From Mageeibacillus indolicus UPII9-5 (GTDB lineage Bacteria; Bacillota; Clostridia; Saccharofermentanales; Fastidiosipilaceae), in NCBI RefSeq assembly GCF_000025225.2, contig NC_013895.2, forward strand, positions 124,001-188,000: a DNA stretch of 64,000 nucleotides, written 5' to 3'. The position numbers and the translations under genes are program-made. This document shows, in pieces, positions 8,710-18,490 of this stretch; the first letter of the stretch is position 1, and every line of letters begins with the position of its first letter. Below the pieces are notes generated by a model. It ran no database searches. It had not been told where the DNA came from and was given only the letters and a program-made list of their open reading frames with translations.

Positions 8710-9144
8710 ATGAAATATGAAAAAGAATTTAATGCGTACTTAGCAGACTTGGCCGTTATGACCATGAAACTGCATAATATTCACTGGAACGTTGTCGGCA
8801 AGGACTTTACTCGTGTGCATGAGTTCACCGAAAAGGAATATGAGACGGTTTTTGACTACATGGACGCTGTAGCTGAGCATTTGCGTAAGTTTGAATGTGT
8901 ACCGCAGGCTAACATGAGTGAATTGCTGAAGGTTTCTCACGTAAAGGAAATTCCGGCGCGTACCTTTACTTGTCAGGAAGCATTGGAATTGGTGTACGCC
9001 GATTTGCAAAACCTACGCACCGTCGCTACTGAATTGCGTAACGCTTGTGATGAGGAAGGTTGGTTCAGCGCGGTCGATATGTTGGAAGATCACATCGATC
9101 ATTACAATAAGCAAATTTGGTTCTTGCGTTCAATGCTGGCTTAA
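8710..9144 (+). CDS. dps: Dps-family ferritin-like protein
   Basis: 144 residues, the usual Dps length. The helix-1 motif LHNIHWNVVGKDF supplies ferroxidase His/Asp ligands, followed by the second-helix FDYMDAVAEHLRK pattern. Dodecameric Dps proteins oxidise and store iron using peroxide and protect DNA. AGAGGAGG lies before the ATG. A strong terminator follows at 9205. The 166-base upstream gap is AT-rich; I could not place a convincing PerR box. Confidence 0.92.
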   Translation: MKYEKEFNAYLADLAVMTMKLHNIHWNVVGKDFTRVHEFTEKEYETVFDYMDAVAEHLRKFECVPQANMSELLKVSHVKEIPARTFTCQEALELVYADLQNLRTVATELRNACDEEGWFSAVDMLEDHIDHYNKQIWFLRSMLA

Positions 9145-9204
9145 TTGATTAGTAAGTCATTAGCAGTTGATTAGTAGACCGACCTTTGTCCATGATACAA
9201 AAAG

Positions 9205-9236
9205 ATGCCGTCTTGCGTTGGCAAGCGGCATTTTTT
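9205..9236 (+). terminator. Terminator of dps
   Basis: Stem ATGCCG-CTTGC / GCAAG-CGGCAT with one bulge and a GTTG loop, then TTTTTT. Confidence 0.9.
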
Positions 9237-9256
9237 GTGCGTTAACTGTTTTGGTA

Positions 9257-9285
9257 TTGACAATTGCCAATTCGCAATATATAAT
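9257..9285 (+). promoter_or_regulatory. Perfect sigma-A promoter with internal operator-like repeat
   Basis: -35 TTGACA, 17-base spacer, -10 TATAAT, the exact consensus. The spacer contains ATTGC-N6-GCAAT (9263-9278), and another AATTGC follows the -10. This is the expected layout for autorepression by the XRE regulator just downstream. Confidence 0.8.
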
Positions 9286-9310
9286 TGCAAGTATAAAAGG
9301 AGGAGTTGAT

Positions 9311-9631
9311 ATGAGCTGGCAAGAGAAAGTTAAAACCTTAATGCTGGATAGGGGCATCAATCAAAAGCAGTTATCGCAATTAAGCGGTATCACAGAAAGT
9401 TCTGTTTCGAGGTATCTTCGTTCTGAGCGTAGGCCACGACTTGATATTGTTGTGAACTTTGCAAAGGCATTTGGTGTTTCAACCGAGTATCTTCTTGATG
9501 AGGGGGAAGATAGTGGAACAAGTGCTTATGAAACAATTTCTACTGCGATTGCCAGGAAAGGTGGGGAGCTGACGGCTGAAGAAAAAAATGAGCTTATCGC
9601 ACTACTTCTTGGGAGAAAACTAGTAAATTAA
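9311..9631 (+). CDS. XRE-family transcriptional regulator
   Basis: 106 residues. Start chosen at the ATG after AAGGAGG; a longer frame from 9167 runs through the dps terminator and promoter and is rejected. An HTH_3 domain spans about residues 8-62 (KQLSQLSGITESSVSRYLRS is the helix-turn-helix), followed by a C-terminal helix ending in ELTAEEKNELIALLLG. The promoter spacer carries a dyad that this protein may bind. Its tail resembles the truncated XRE protein at 57.7 kb, which also sits beside a DinJ/YafQ pair. Confidence 0.88.
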   Translation: MSWQEKVKTLMLDRGINQKQLSQLSGITESSVSRYLRSERRPRLDIVVNFAKAFGVSTEYLLDEGEDSGTSAYETISTAIARKGGELTAEEKNELIALLLGRKLVN

Positions 9632-9825
9632 AACGCTCCTGAATTGTTGGAGCAATTCAAATTGGAAAGGCGTGCGTGTGGGAGTTATACGAACACACGG
9701 TCAAATCGGCACAATCTTTCCTGATGCACGGCAGATGAATTTGTATGGATTAGCGAAATTATTGATGATCTGGCTGCTAAAACACAGGGCTGATTAGGTG
9801 GGTGCGTTTTTGTTCATTCTTATGC
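9632..9825 (+). other. Gap with a dyad and a possible gene remnant
   Basis: TGAATTG-N6-CAATTCA (9640-9659) follows the XRE stop but lacks a T run. Near 9733-9793 a short open stretch (DEFVWISEIIDDLAAKTQG, then stop) has no start and an upstream stop, so it may be the tail of a decayed gene. Confidence 0.3.
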
Positions 9826-10104
9826 TTACATGTCGAATAGGTCTGTGTGACTGCCAGTATCGATAAGAGTGAGGGTGAGAATATCATCCTCTAGTAGATA
9901 AACAAGTAACCAATCCGGTTTGATGTGACATTCGTGAAAACCGTTGAATTTTCCTTTTAGTATATGGTCTTTGTATTTAGGATCAAGCGCAATACCTTGT
10001 CTTAGGTTATCTACCGCTTCATCTAAAAGAGAAAGGCTGATTCCCCGTTTAGCCATACGCTTATAGCTTTTCTTATATGCGTTCGTAAACTTTATTTTAT
10101 ACAT
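9826..10104 (-). CDS. Type II toxin, YafQ/RelE-type mRNA endoribonuclease
   Basis: 92 residues, standard length. Family signs are the basic N-terminal helix (YKKSYKRMAKRG) and the core KGKFNGFHECHIKPDWLLVY, with the His and Asp residues typical of YafQ, and the closing TGSHTDLF. The toxin cleaves translated mRNA at the ribosome until neutralised. Its ATG overlaps the antitoxin stop by one base (ATGA arrangement on the minus strand), so translation is coupled. A second, related pair lies at 56.8 kb. Confidence 0.92.
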   Translation of the reverse strand: MYKIKFTNAYKKSYKRMAKRGISLSLLDEAVDNLRQGIALDPKYKDHILKGKFNGFHECHIKPDWLLVYLLEDDILTLTLIDTGSHTDLFDM

Positions 10105-10379
10105 CAGTCTTGCAACAACGCTTTCTTAAGGTCTTCCATAGAAGAATACGATGGTGCGTTAGGGTCTTTGGAAATTTTTCTAGCTTCTTCCATAGCGGCC
10201 AGCGTTTCAGCATTATACTTTGGGATTTCCACCTTAAAGGGAAGACCGCCGTGCAAAACGCATTGGCGTAAGAAGATATTTACGGCACTTGACATGTCGA
10301 GGCCAAGTGCGCTAAACAGTTCATTTGCTTCTGTTTTGACATTATTATCAATACGAATTTGAGTAGGACTTGTTGCCAT
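10104..10379 (-). CDS. RelB/DinJ-family antitoxin
   Basis: 91 residues. Start placed at MATSPTQIR, which has AGGAG upstream; a longer reading to 10412 is unnecessary. The N-terminal ribbon-helix-helix (IRIDNNVKTEANELFSALGL, then SAVNIFLRQ) is diagnostic for DinJ. The C-terminal half (from about residue 50) wraps the toxin. It likely represses the operon from the -35/-10 pair just upstream. Confidence 0.92.
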   Translation of the reverse strand: MATSPTQIRIDNNVKTEANELFSALGLDMSSAVNIFLRQCVLHGGLPFKVEIPKYNAETLAAMEEARKISKDPNAPSYSSMEDLKKALLQD

Positions 10380-10400
10380 AGTATCAGCTCCTTTTTCACG

Positions 10401-10429
10401 GTTATAATACAATTAGTATACATTGTCAA
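10401..10429 (-). promoter_or_regulatory. Promoter of the first toxin-antitoxin operon
   Basis: On the minus strand: -35 TTGACA, 17-base spacer, -10 TATAAC. Confidence 0.75.
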
Positions 10430-10775
10430 GCAATAAATAGGCAATGACCGCGTCAATTTATTGTAGGTTTCGGTAACCAAAACCGATATAAAGTCAATAC
10501 TTGTAATCACCGTCTGTTATAGATTGACGAATCTATACAACGAATCCCGCTTACTCCTTTGAAAAACGGCGGTAGCAATAGGAGAAAACTCAATCTCTGT
10601 TTGCTTTCTTGCCTTTTATTTTGCCGTATTTCTGCCAAATTTTAATTCCGTTATAGTTGTTAGAATAATATTGGAAAATTTGATTTATGGGTTGATGGGA
10701 ATAAAAAAGAAGTCCAAATACTCGCGGCTATTTACGTTGGAAGAGACCATGCTATGGCTACTGTGCTTTAATTGT
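10430..10775. other. Gene-free stretch
   Basis: AT-rich, no supported ORF or RNA on either strand. A short frame beginning GIKKKSKYS near 10691 has no start or ribosome site. Confidence 0.4.
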
Positions 10776-11534
10776 TTAATTAGATGACCGGCGATCACCA
10801 GTAATTGATAAGATACGAATAAAGATATTGACAAAGTCCAAGTATAAGGACAGAGCATACATAATCGACAAAGAACGAATGCTGGCGTCGAGCGCAGCCA
10901 CATCCGATTCGCGATAGGCCGAAGAACGTCTTGCTACCAATTCAGTTACCGATCGACGCACTTTTTGCAAGTCATAAGCGGTCAATCCGATGAACACGGC
11001 CAATATAGCATAATTTATCAATAAATTAATCATTGGTAGATGCAGGAAGATATTGGCGACCCCGATCAGCAGTGCCCCGAAAAGCAAAACATAACCAACT
11101 GAACCGAGAGATGACAAATCTCGTTTGGTTAAGAAACCGAAAGCAGCCATTACAGCAAAAATCAAGGCGGACAGAGCGAATCCACTCACGATGGATGCGC
11201 CGCTATAAAATATTATTAATGTGCTGAAAGTAATGCCGGTAATTATCGAATAAACCAAAAACATTGCTGTAGCTATTCCGGCTCGGGCATGACGCACTTG
11301 CGAACTGAAGATAAAGACTATCGCCAGCTGAACCAAAACAAGACCGATAACCGTACCGCGAGTTAAATAGCGGGACAAATTATAGTAATTGGCCGCAAAG
11401 GCACTCACAGCGGTAAGGGCAACGCCGAGGAACATCCAGCCGAAAATTCGCCAAGTTATTTTATACATCATAGCCTGTATATTACTGATTTGTTCTTGTG
11501 ACAGATAAGTTTGACTGTTATACATGTTACTCAT
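10776..11534 (-). CDS. Bax inhibitor-1 (BI-1/YbhL) family membrane protein
   Basis: 252 residues with about seven hydrophobic helices. Family marks are ITGITFS in the middle and ALSLYLDFVNIFIRIL near the C-terminus, with conserved acidic residues in that last helix. Bacterial members act as pH-sensitive calcium-leak channels or have unknown roles. GGAGG lies two bases before the first ATG and eleven before an internal ATG three codons later (MYNSQ), so the true start may be 11525. It is transcribed divergently from the nucleotidyltransferase gene. Confidence 0.88.
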   Translation of the reverse strand: MSNMYNSQTYLSQEQISNIQAMMYKITWRIFGWMFLGVALTAVSAFAANYYNLSRYLTRGTVIGLVLVQLAIVFIFSSQVRHARAGIATAMFLVYSIITGITFSTLIIFYSGASIVSGFALSALIFAVMAAFGFLTKRDLSSLGSVGYVLLFGALLIGVANIFLHLPMINLLINYAILAVFIGLTAYDLQKVRRSVTELVARRSSAYRESDVAALDASIRSLSIMYALSLYLDFVNIFIRILSITGDRRSSN

Positions 11535-11699
11535 AACCTCCGTTTGAGAGGTATTGTAGCATGAAAAAGCCGAGAAAAGCGGTCCTGCAGAAAATGTTAT
11601 AAATTGTTTAAAAAAGTCGCAAAATGTCGATGCTTTGTCGAATGAAGCTTGCTATACTTATAAAAGCGGACTGAGGCGAACCGCAAAAAAGTAAAAAAC

Positions 11700-11815
11700 G
11701 AACGCAATATGAATGAAAGTACGAACAAGCGCATGAAATTAAATATGAAAGCGAATACAAGCAAAATATGAAAGAAAATACGAAAGCAAATATGAAAGAT
11801 AATTTGAGCATGGAC
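11700..11815 (+). repeat. Low-complexity AAATATGAAAG repeats
   Basis: Degenerate units like AAATATGAAAGCGAATAC recur about four times and carry several ATG codons in different frames ahead of the nucleotidyltransferase domain. Confidence 0.55.
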
Positions 11816-12616
11816 ATACTTACCCGTTCCGCTGAAAACATGTCGGAAAAAATACCGGCAAAAGTGCGAGCGGTGGTCTTGGCGGCCGGGCAAGGGAAAC
11901 GCCTGAACAGCGAAGCGGCCAACCTGCCGAAAGTGCTGCGCCGGGCGGCCGGGCACACCCTTTTGGAGCATGTTCTGCGGACCTTAAATTTTATTGACCC
12001 GTCGGACACCATGCTTGTTGTCGGCTATATGTGGGAAAAAGTATGTGCTACGGTAGCCCCGGAATACTTACACGTTATCCAGACAGAGCAACTCGGCACC
12101 GGACATGCCGTCGCTCAAGCCCGCGCCTGGCTCGAAGAAGTAGCGAAAAAATTACCGGCCGCCCCGATTTTATGCTGCTATGGAGATATGCCGCTCATCA
12201 GCCGCGAAACGTATATAGGAATGATCAAACATCATATAGCGAGTGCGGCTACCTGTACGATTTTATCGTACGATACCCCACTTGACTTGGCTTATGGACG
12301 GATAATTCGCAACGAAGACGGCGAATTTTGTGAAGTGGTGGAGGATCGCGACTGTACCCCGGCGCAAAAAGCAATTCACGAATACAATGCCGGCGTATAT
12401 GTTTTTGCTGTGCAAGCACTCTTGGACGGCATTGCTTCATTAAAAAATGATAATTCCCAAAATGAATACTACTTAACCGATATTCCCGGCTTTTTACGCA
12501 GTAGAGGAGACAAAATTGAGCTTTACCGCTCAACCGGCAAATATGAGGGACTCGGGGTCAACACTCAGGCCGATCTTGATCTGGTTAGCCGAATTTTAAG
12601 AGGGGAGCAAGGATGA
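11768..12616 (+). CDS. Stand-alone GlmU-type nucleotidyltransferase domain
   Basis: 282 residues from the first in-frame ATG; the conserved fold begins only at about residue 33, so the start could be 11810 or 11834 and none has a good ribosome site. Motifs: LAAGQGKRLNS (nucleotide-binding loop), LPKVL, TEQLGTGHAV, and YGDMPLI (metal-binding Asp). This matches the N-terminal UDP-GlcNAc pyrophosphorylase half of GlmU, but the left-handed beta-helix acetyltransferase half is missing, so acetylation of GlcN-1-P would need another protein. The first 25 residues come from low-complexity repeats. It ends one base before the CobW gene. Confidence 0.82.
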   Translation: MKENTKANMKDNLSMDILTRSAENMSEKIPAKVRAVVLAAGQGKRLNSEAANLPKVLRRAAGHTLLEHVLRTLNFIDPSDTMLVVGYMWEKVCATVAPEYLHVIQTEQLGTGHAVAQARAWLEEVAKKLPAAPILCCYGDMPLISRETYIGMIKHHIASAATCTILSYDTPLDLAYGRIIRNEDGEFCEVVEDRDCTPAQKAIHEYNAGVYVFAVQALLDGIASLKNDNSQNEYYLTDIPGFLRSRGDKIELYRSTGKYEGLGVNTQADLDLVSRILRGEQG

Positions 12617-12617
12617 A

Positions 12618-13955
12618 ATGACAAAAATACATATAATTTCCGGCTTTTTAGGTGCCGGTAAAACCACGTTGATAAAATATTTGTTGGAAGGGCGGGCCGG
12701 GCGCGGCAAAGTGGCGATTGTTGAAAACGAATTCGGTCAGGTTGGTCTGGATGGAGCGTTGCTGCGTGAGACTGCCGTCAACATTTTGGAAATGAGCTCT
12801 GGCTGCATTTGCTGCTCGTTAGCCGGTGATTTTCGCGGCGCTTTGGCGAAACTTTTAGCTACCTACGATTTAGCGGAAGTGATAATTGAGCCGTCCGGGG
12901 TCGCTTTGCTTTCCGATGTTAAAAACGCTTGTTTTGACTTGGTAAAACGTAGCATGGCGGGGCAAAAAATCGCTGTTGATGAGCGTGGCTTAAGATGGCG
13001 GCGACAACTTGCGTCGCAAAGTGGGAACGCCGATGCCGCGGCTGCGAGCAATGGGGCTGAGTCTGCATTAAGACGTGATGGGGTACCGCCTGAAGCTTCC
13101 GCGGCAGATAATTCGTCTATCCAGTTGGGGGCGGCAATTACTGTTGTTGATGCTAAGAAATATCGTCGCTATTTGCAGAATTTCGGGGATTTTTTCGCCG
13201 ATCAGCTGAAAGGCGCGACAGAAATTCTCCTGACGCGAACGGAAATGCTTACGGATGCTGAAAAGTTGCGCTGCGTTGAGGATCTGCGTCGCTATAACCA
13301 AAAAGCGAGAATTCATTTTACCGGGCTGATGAGTCTGTCACCGGAGGACTGGAATCATATTTTGTTGGACGGGGAAAAGTTGCCTGATATGGCAAAATTC
13401 CCGGCGGCTTGGGCGGGTTATTATGATGCAAATGCGGCGGAAAAAGATAAAAAGGTTGGGGCGTTGGCCGGTGGGCGGAAGTTCATCAAGTCGCAAGCCT
13501 CTGATGCGGATAAAGCGATTTCGGGGGATCTGACTGCTGCAACCGCGCCGGGAGCGACGGTCGCTTCACATGGTCAACCTCAGGCTTCGGTCTCGGCACA
13601 GGCAAAATCGGAGGCTCCTGCAAATTCGGTTAAAGAGCGTCCGACTTTCGTATCTCTGAGCTACAAACTGAAATCTTGCTCCGTATACAAGGCAGAAGCT
13701 TTGCGTACTGCTTTGCAGGCGGGGGCTTTCGGTGGAATAGAACGCTGCAAAGGACTTGTGCCATTGGCAGGAGCGGACGGCAATCCGACCGAGGAATGGC
13801 TTCACCTTGAATATGCCGGCGGAGAGTGGCAACGTCGTCTCCAGACAAAATCCGATCGGAGCGTGATTATCTTCATCGGGACCAATATCAATAAAGATGC
13901 CGTCGAAACATTTTTTAAGGTGAACGGCTTGGAGTTCTCTGATGCCGAAGCTTAG
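12618..13955 (+). CDS. CobW/G3E-family GTPase (putative metallochaperone)
   Basis: 445 residues. Walker A GFLGAGKTT (Lys15), the ENEFG switch and the metal-binding CICC motif (Cys63, Cys65, Cys66) place it in the COG0523 group. A CobW C-terminal domain follows a long Ala-rich linker, from about residue 338. Such proteins deliver zinc or other metals. In Bacillus a COG0523 gene and the DUF318/DUF1980 pair are linked to metal metabolism (established context, from memory). Here the next two genes are a DUF318 permease and a DUF1980 protein, so this looks like a metal-handling operon. The stop lies 14 bases inside the next gene. Confidence 0.88.
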   Translation: MTKIHIISGFLGAGKTTLIKYLLEGRAGRGKVAIVENEFGQVGLDGALLRETAVNILEMSSGCICCSLAGDFRGALAKLLATYDLAEVIIEPSGVALLSDVKNACFDLVKRSMAGQKIAVDERGLRWRRQLASQSGNADAAAASNGAESALRRDGVPPEASAADNSSIQLGAAITVVDAKKYRRYLQNFGDFFADQLKGATEILLTRTEMLTDAEKLRCVEDLRRYNQKARIHFTGLMSLSPEDWNHILLDGEKLPDMAKFPAAWAGYYDANAAEKDKKVGALAGGRKFIKSQASDADKAISGDLTAATAPGATVASHGQPQASVSAQAKSEAPANSVKERPTFVSLSYKLKSCSVYKAEALRTALQAGAFGGIERCKGLVPLAGADGNPTEEWLHLEYAGGEWQRRLQTKSDRSVIIFIGTNINKDAVETFFKVNGLEFSDAEA

Positions 13956-15732
13956 ATTTAAACTTACGCAACGTGTGCCGATAATTTTGGTTACCGGTTT
14001 TTTGGACAGCGGCAAGACATCATTTATCGCGCGACTGGTCAAGACGTTGCGTGACAATGCGCCGAAAGCTAAGCTGGCTTTGTTGACGTGCGAGAAAGGT
14101 GAGGCTGAGTTGGATATTGCTACATTGGCAGAGCTGGTTGCGTTTAATGAAATCAGCCGTCCTGAAAAACTCACCAGAACTTTTCTGACCGAAATGTTGC
14201 GGGAAACGTCGCCAGATATGTTGATCGTCGAATATAACGGGGTTTGGCCGTTAGCACAAATAAAGGCGGCAATACCGCCGTGCATGGCATATTTGCAGTA
14301 CTCTCTTAATGTTCAGTCAGTTGCTGCTGCTGATCGTCAAATTACGGGGATGGGCAGTTTGTCGGCACAAGTTTTGAGCGAAAGCGAGGGTGTTCTGCTG
14401 AATTTTTATTCTCCTAGCGCAACGCAAGAAACCGGGCTGACGGGGCAGGCCGTGGATGCGGCCGAAAGTGCTCAGCAAAAGATAGCCGAGGTTCTGCGCC
14501 GAAAGCTACAGGCTTATAATTCGCGGCTGCAATTTTTCTGCTGGAAGAAGAAGGCGGAATCAAATCCAGCCGATTTTGCAGTCTCAAGTGCAGCCGGAGC
14601 TGTTGATGAGCTAAAATTTGCCGTGTCGGAGAACTTGCCGCCGCTGCCGAGCGGCTTGTTGCGAAAAATTACGGACGCCGGAATCGGGGGCGGCCTACAA
14701 TTTTTGTTGGTGCTACTGGCAGTTTGGGCGGCGGTTCTGCTGCGAGCCTGGTTCGCTTTGCCCGGCTTGGAGAATTGGCAGGCTGCCGGGGTGGCAATCA
14801 GCAAATATTTTCTTGCTTTAATGTTCCAAATTGTGCCATTTATGCTCATGGCGGCCTTGATTTCCTCTGTTTTGCAGGTGACAGTAAGCGATCTTACTGT
14901 ACAAAAATGGCTCAAGCGTCCATGGTACATAAGTGTGCCGTTGACTTTGGGCTTGGGCAGTGTTCTGCCGATTTGTGATTGCGGACTGGTGCCGATAATC
15001 ACTCGACTTTTACGCAAAGGTGTGAGTCGGCCAATTGCGTTTTTGTTTTTTGTCGCCTCTACGGTGACCAATCCGTTGGTTATCTTGTCTACTTTTTATG
15101 CTTTCCCAGGACAGCCGCTTGTTTATGTATGGCGTCTCGGTTTAGGCTTGATGACAGCTGTTTTACTTAGCGGTGCGGTTTGCCTGCAGGAATGGTCGTG
15201 GCGAAAAAAGGGTGAGTTGAGGGCGAAAGAATCAGTAGTAGCGGATTTGGTTTGCACTTCGGGTTATATCGGTGAGCTTAGCGGAAATTCCGGTATAAAT
15301 AAGGCGGTGGCGGTATTCCGACATACGATACAGGAATTTATGACATTGATGCCGTATGTTGTTGCCGGTGCGTTGCTTAGTGCGATTGTGCATGAACTTT
15401 TTACCGCTTCTTCGGCTCAATTTTTGAGTCGGAACACGCATCTCGCCGTTCTGTTGACGGTGCCGTTGGCAGTATTTTTGGCGGTTTGCGCTAATTCCAA
15501 TGCTTTCTTGGCCAAAAATTTCACATCTTTTTTGCCTGCTCCGGCAGTTTTGATCTATATGGCTTTTAGTCCGTTACTTGATATAAAGAATTTGTTGCTT
15601 TGGAAAAACGGCCTCGGTAAAAAAGCGGTAGGGGAGTACGTTGTTACGCTGCTGATAATTATGCTGCTGCTCTTCGGCGTTTTGTATGTGTTGCCGCGCG
15701 GGGTTTTGCCGCGACTGGGCGGCTTTTTGTAA
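13942..15732 (+). CDS. Fusion of a G3E-like GTPase domain and a DUF318 (YraQ/YcgR) permease
   Basis: 596 residues. Residues 11-160 resemble a second G3E P-loop domain (VTGFLDSGKTSF, Lys25), but its CxCC motif is absent. From about residue 253 come eight or more membrane helices of the UPF0718/DUF318 permease family, with the signature GLGSVLPICDCGLVPI (Cys345, Cys347) and a second half-site VCANSNAF. Members are predicted metal or metalloid permeases; ArsP is a relative. GGAG precedes the ATG, which overlaps the CobW stop, so translation is probably coupled. The fusion suggests GTP-dependent loading or gating of the permease (inference). Confidence 0.85.
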   Translation: MPKLRFKLTQRVPIILVTGFLDSGKTSFIARLVKTLRDNAPKAKLALLTCEKGEAELDIATLAELVAFNEISRPEKLTRTFLTEMLRETSPDMLIVEYNGVWPLAQIKAAIPPCMAYLQYSLNVQSVAAADRQITGMGSLSAQVLSESEGVLLNFYSPSATQETGLTGQAVDAAESAQQKIAEVLRRKLQAYNSRLQFFCWKKKAESNPADFAVSSAAGAVDELKFAVSENLPPLPSGLLRKITDAGIGGGLQFLLVLLAVWAAVLLRAWFALPGLENWQAAGVAISKYFLALMFQIVPFMLMAALISSVLQVTVSDLTVQKWLKRPWYISVPLTLGLGSVLPICDCGLVPIITRLLRKGVSRPIAFLFFVASTVTNPLVILSTFYAFPGQPLVYVWRLGLGLMTAVLLSGAVCLQEWSWRKKGELRAKESVVADLVCTSGYIGELSGNSGINKAVAVFRHTIQEFMTLMPYVVAGALLSAIVHELFTASSAQFLSRNTHLAVLLTVPLAVFLAVCANSNAFLAKNFTSFLPAPAVLIYMAFSPLLDIKNLLLWKNGLGKKAVGEYVVTLLIIMLLLFGVLYVLPRGVLPRLGGFL

Positions 15733-15778
15733 GGCCGGCAGTTTTCGGTTATAGAACTTATGGTTAGGGGAGATGTTT

Positions 15779-16762
15779 ATGTCTCAAAAAAATACACAAT
15801 TTGACAGGCTGAAGCTTGCAGTGGCAGCGTCTAAAAGCCATGAGTTTAGTTTCTTCAAGCGTCCGGGGGAGGCAGGTAAAGGCCGCTCGTGTTTATTAAA
15901 CGGCCGTATTGCTTTGCAAATCGTAATTATGGCTGTTCTGGCAATATTGTTTATATATATGGTGGCCACGGGTAATTATAAAAAATATATTCATCCGCGG
16001 TATTTGCCGTTTTTATGGCTGAGTATTTTTATATTGCTTGGGGGGATTGTCGCGCAGGCCGCCAGAATTAATGAAGTAAATTTGCGGTTTAAACTGAACG
16101 GTTTCCTATGGGTCCTCATACCTCTTTTTGCGGCGTTTTTTGCCTACACGCCAGCCCCGACCGAGTCAATTGGTCTCGAAAGATATGATGAGCAGGTCGC
16201 CGGGAGCGGTAATCAGAGTACGTTAAATTCAACCGGGGCGCAAGGGGCAACTGGCACCGGTTCTGGAGCTGCCGGCATGAACGGAACTGGTGACGGAGCC
16301 GGCCTAACCGATCAAGCCGGAACGGATCAGGCGGAAGTTCTCCCGAAGATAAAAGGATCAATCAATATTGACAGCGCACATTATGCGTCTTGGTTAGTAG
16401 AAATGATGACGAATACCGATAAATATGTGGGCAAAACATACACTTATCTAGGTAGAATCAGCCAAGAGCCAGAACTGCCGGCGGACAAGTTTTTGCCGGG
16501 CAGACCGATCATGTTTTGTTGCGCGGCCGATGCAAAAAATATGGGGTTGCTGGCGGATATGCAGCCGAAAATTAAGGCTAAACTTGGGCAGTGGGTGTAT
16601 GTCACGGCCAAAATTGTTAAACGCAAGGGTGGCGATCCGCTCAATCCTTCGGAGGAAGCGGCGATGCTGAAGATTATTGATTTGACTGATGCACCGACTC
16701 CGGTCAACATTTATGCTTATTATTACGGCACTGTCAAAGTTCCTACGGAAGTAAACAAGTAA
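15779..16762 (+). CDS. TIGR03943/DUF1980 (YcgQ-like) membrane protein
   Basis: 327 residues; the second ATG is preferred because AGGGGAG then sits at ideal spacing. Two hydrophobic segments (about residues 45-65 and 75-95) plus a third near 110, a Gly/Thr-rich linker, and an exported C-terminal domain with PIMFCCAAD (Cys247, Cys248) and VYVTAKIVKR. DUF1980 proteins almost always accompany DUF318 permeases, as here, 46 bases downstream. Probably the extracytoplasmic partner of that permease. Substrate unknown. Confidence 0.85.
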   Translation: MSQKNTQFDRLKLAVAASKSHEFSFFKRPGEAGKGRSCLLNGRIALQIVIMAVLAILFIYMVATGNYKKYIHPRYLPFLWLSIFILLGGIVAQAARINEVNLRFKLNGFLWVLIPLFAAFFAYTPAPTESIGLERYDEQVAGSGNQSTLNSTGAQGATGTGSGAAGMNGTGDGAGLTDQAGTDQAEVLPKIKGSINIDSAHYASWLVEMMTNTDKYVGKTYTYLGRISQEPELPADKFLPGRPIMFCCAADAKNMGLLADMQPKIKAKLGQWVYVTAKIVKRKGGDPLNPSEEAAMLKIIDLTDAPTPVNIYAYYYGTVKVPTEVNK

Positions 16763-16816
16763 GGTTCAGAAGTAAACAAGTAAGTCGAAAAATTGTACAC
16801 GGACAAGTAAGCCCGA

Positions 16817-16866
16817 AAAAAGCAAGCCTGCTTCGCGCATAGACGAGGCAGGCTTGTTAGTTTTTA
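16817..16866. terminator. Bidirectional terminator between the permease operon and eno
   Basis: Stem CAAGCCTGC / GCAGGCTTG with A-rich sequence on one flank and T-rich on the other, placed between convergent genes. Confidence 0.8.
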
Positions 16867-16912
16867 GGTTCCCGTTAAGGTAATGTTTACCATGAGGGCA
16901 ATTTATCTCAAA

Positions 16913-18433
<1,521 letters not shown>

Positions 18434-18490
18434 CTACAGATTACTACCACCAATAGGATGAAGATGACGCCTATTTAAACCGGAGGACGA

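Noticed and set aside
9167-9310. N-terminal extension of the XRE gene
   Set aside because: It would translate through the dps terminator and the consensus promoter; the ATG at 9311 has a strong ribosome site.
14514-15071. 185-residue ORF on the minus strand inside the permease gene
   Set aside because: No ribosome site or recognisable domain; the opposite strand encodes a clear multi-pass permease.
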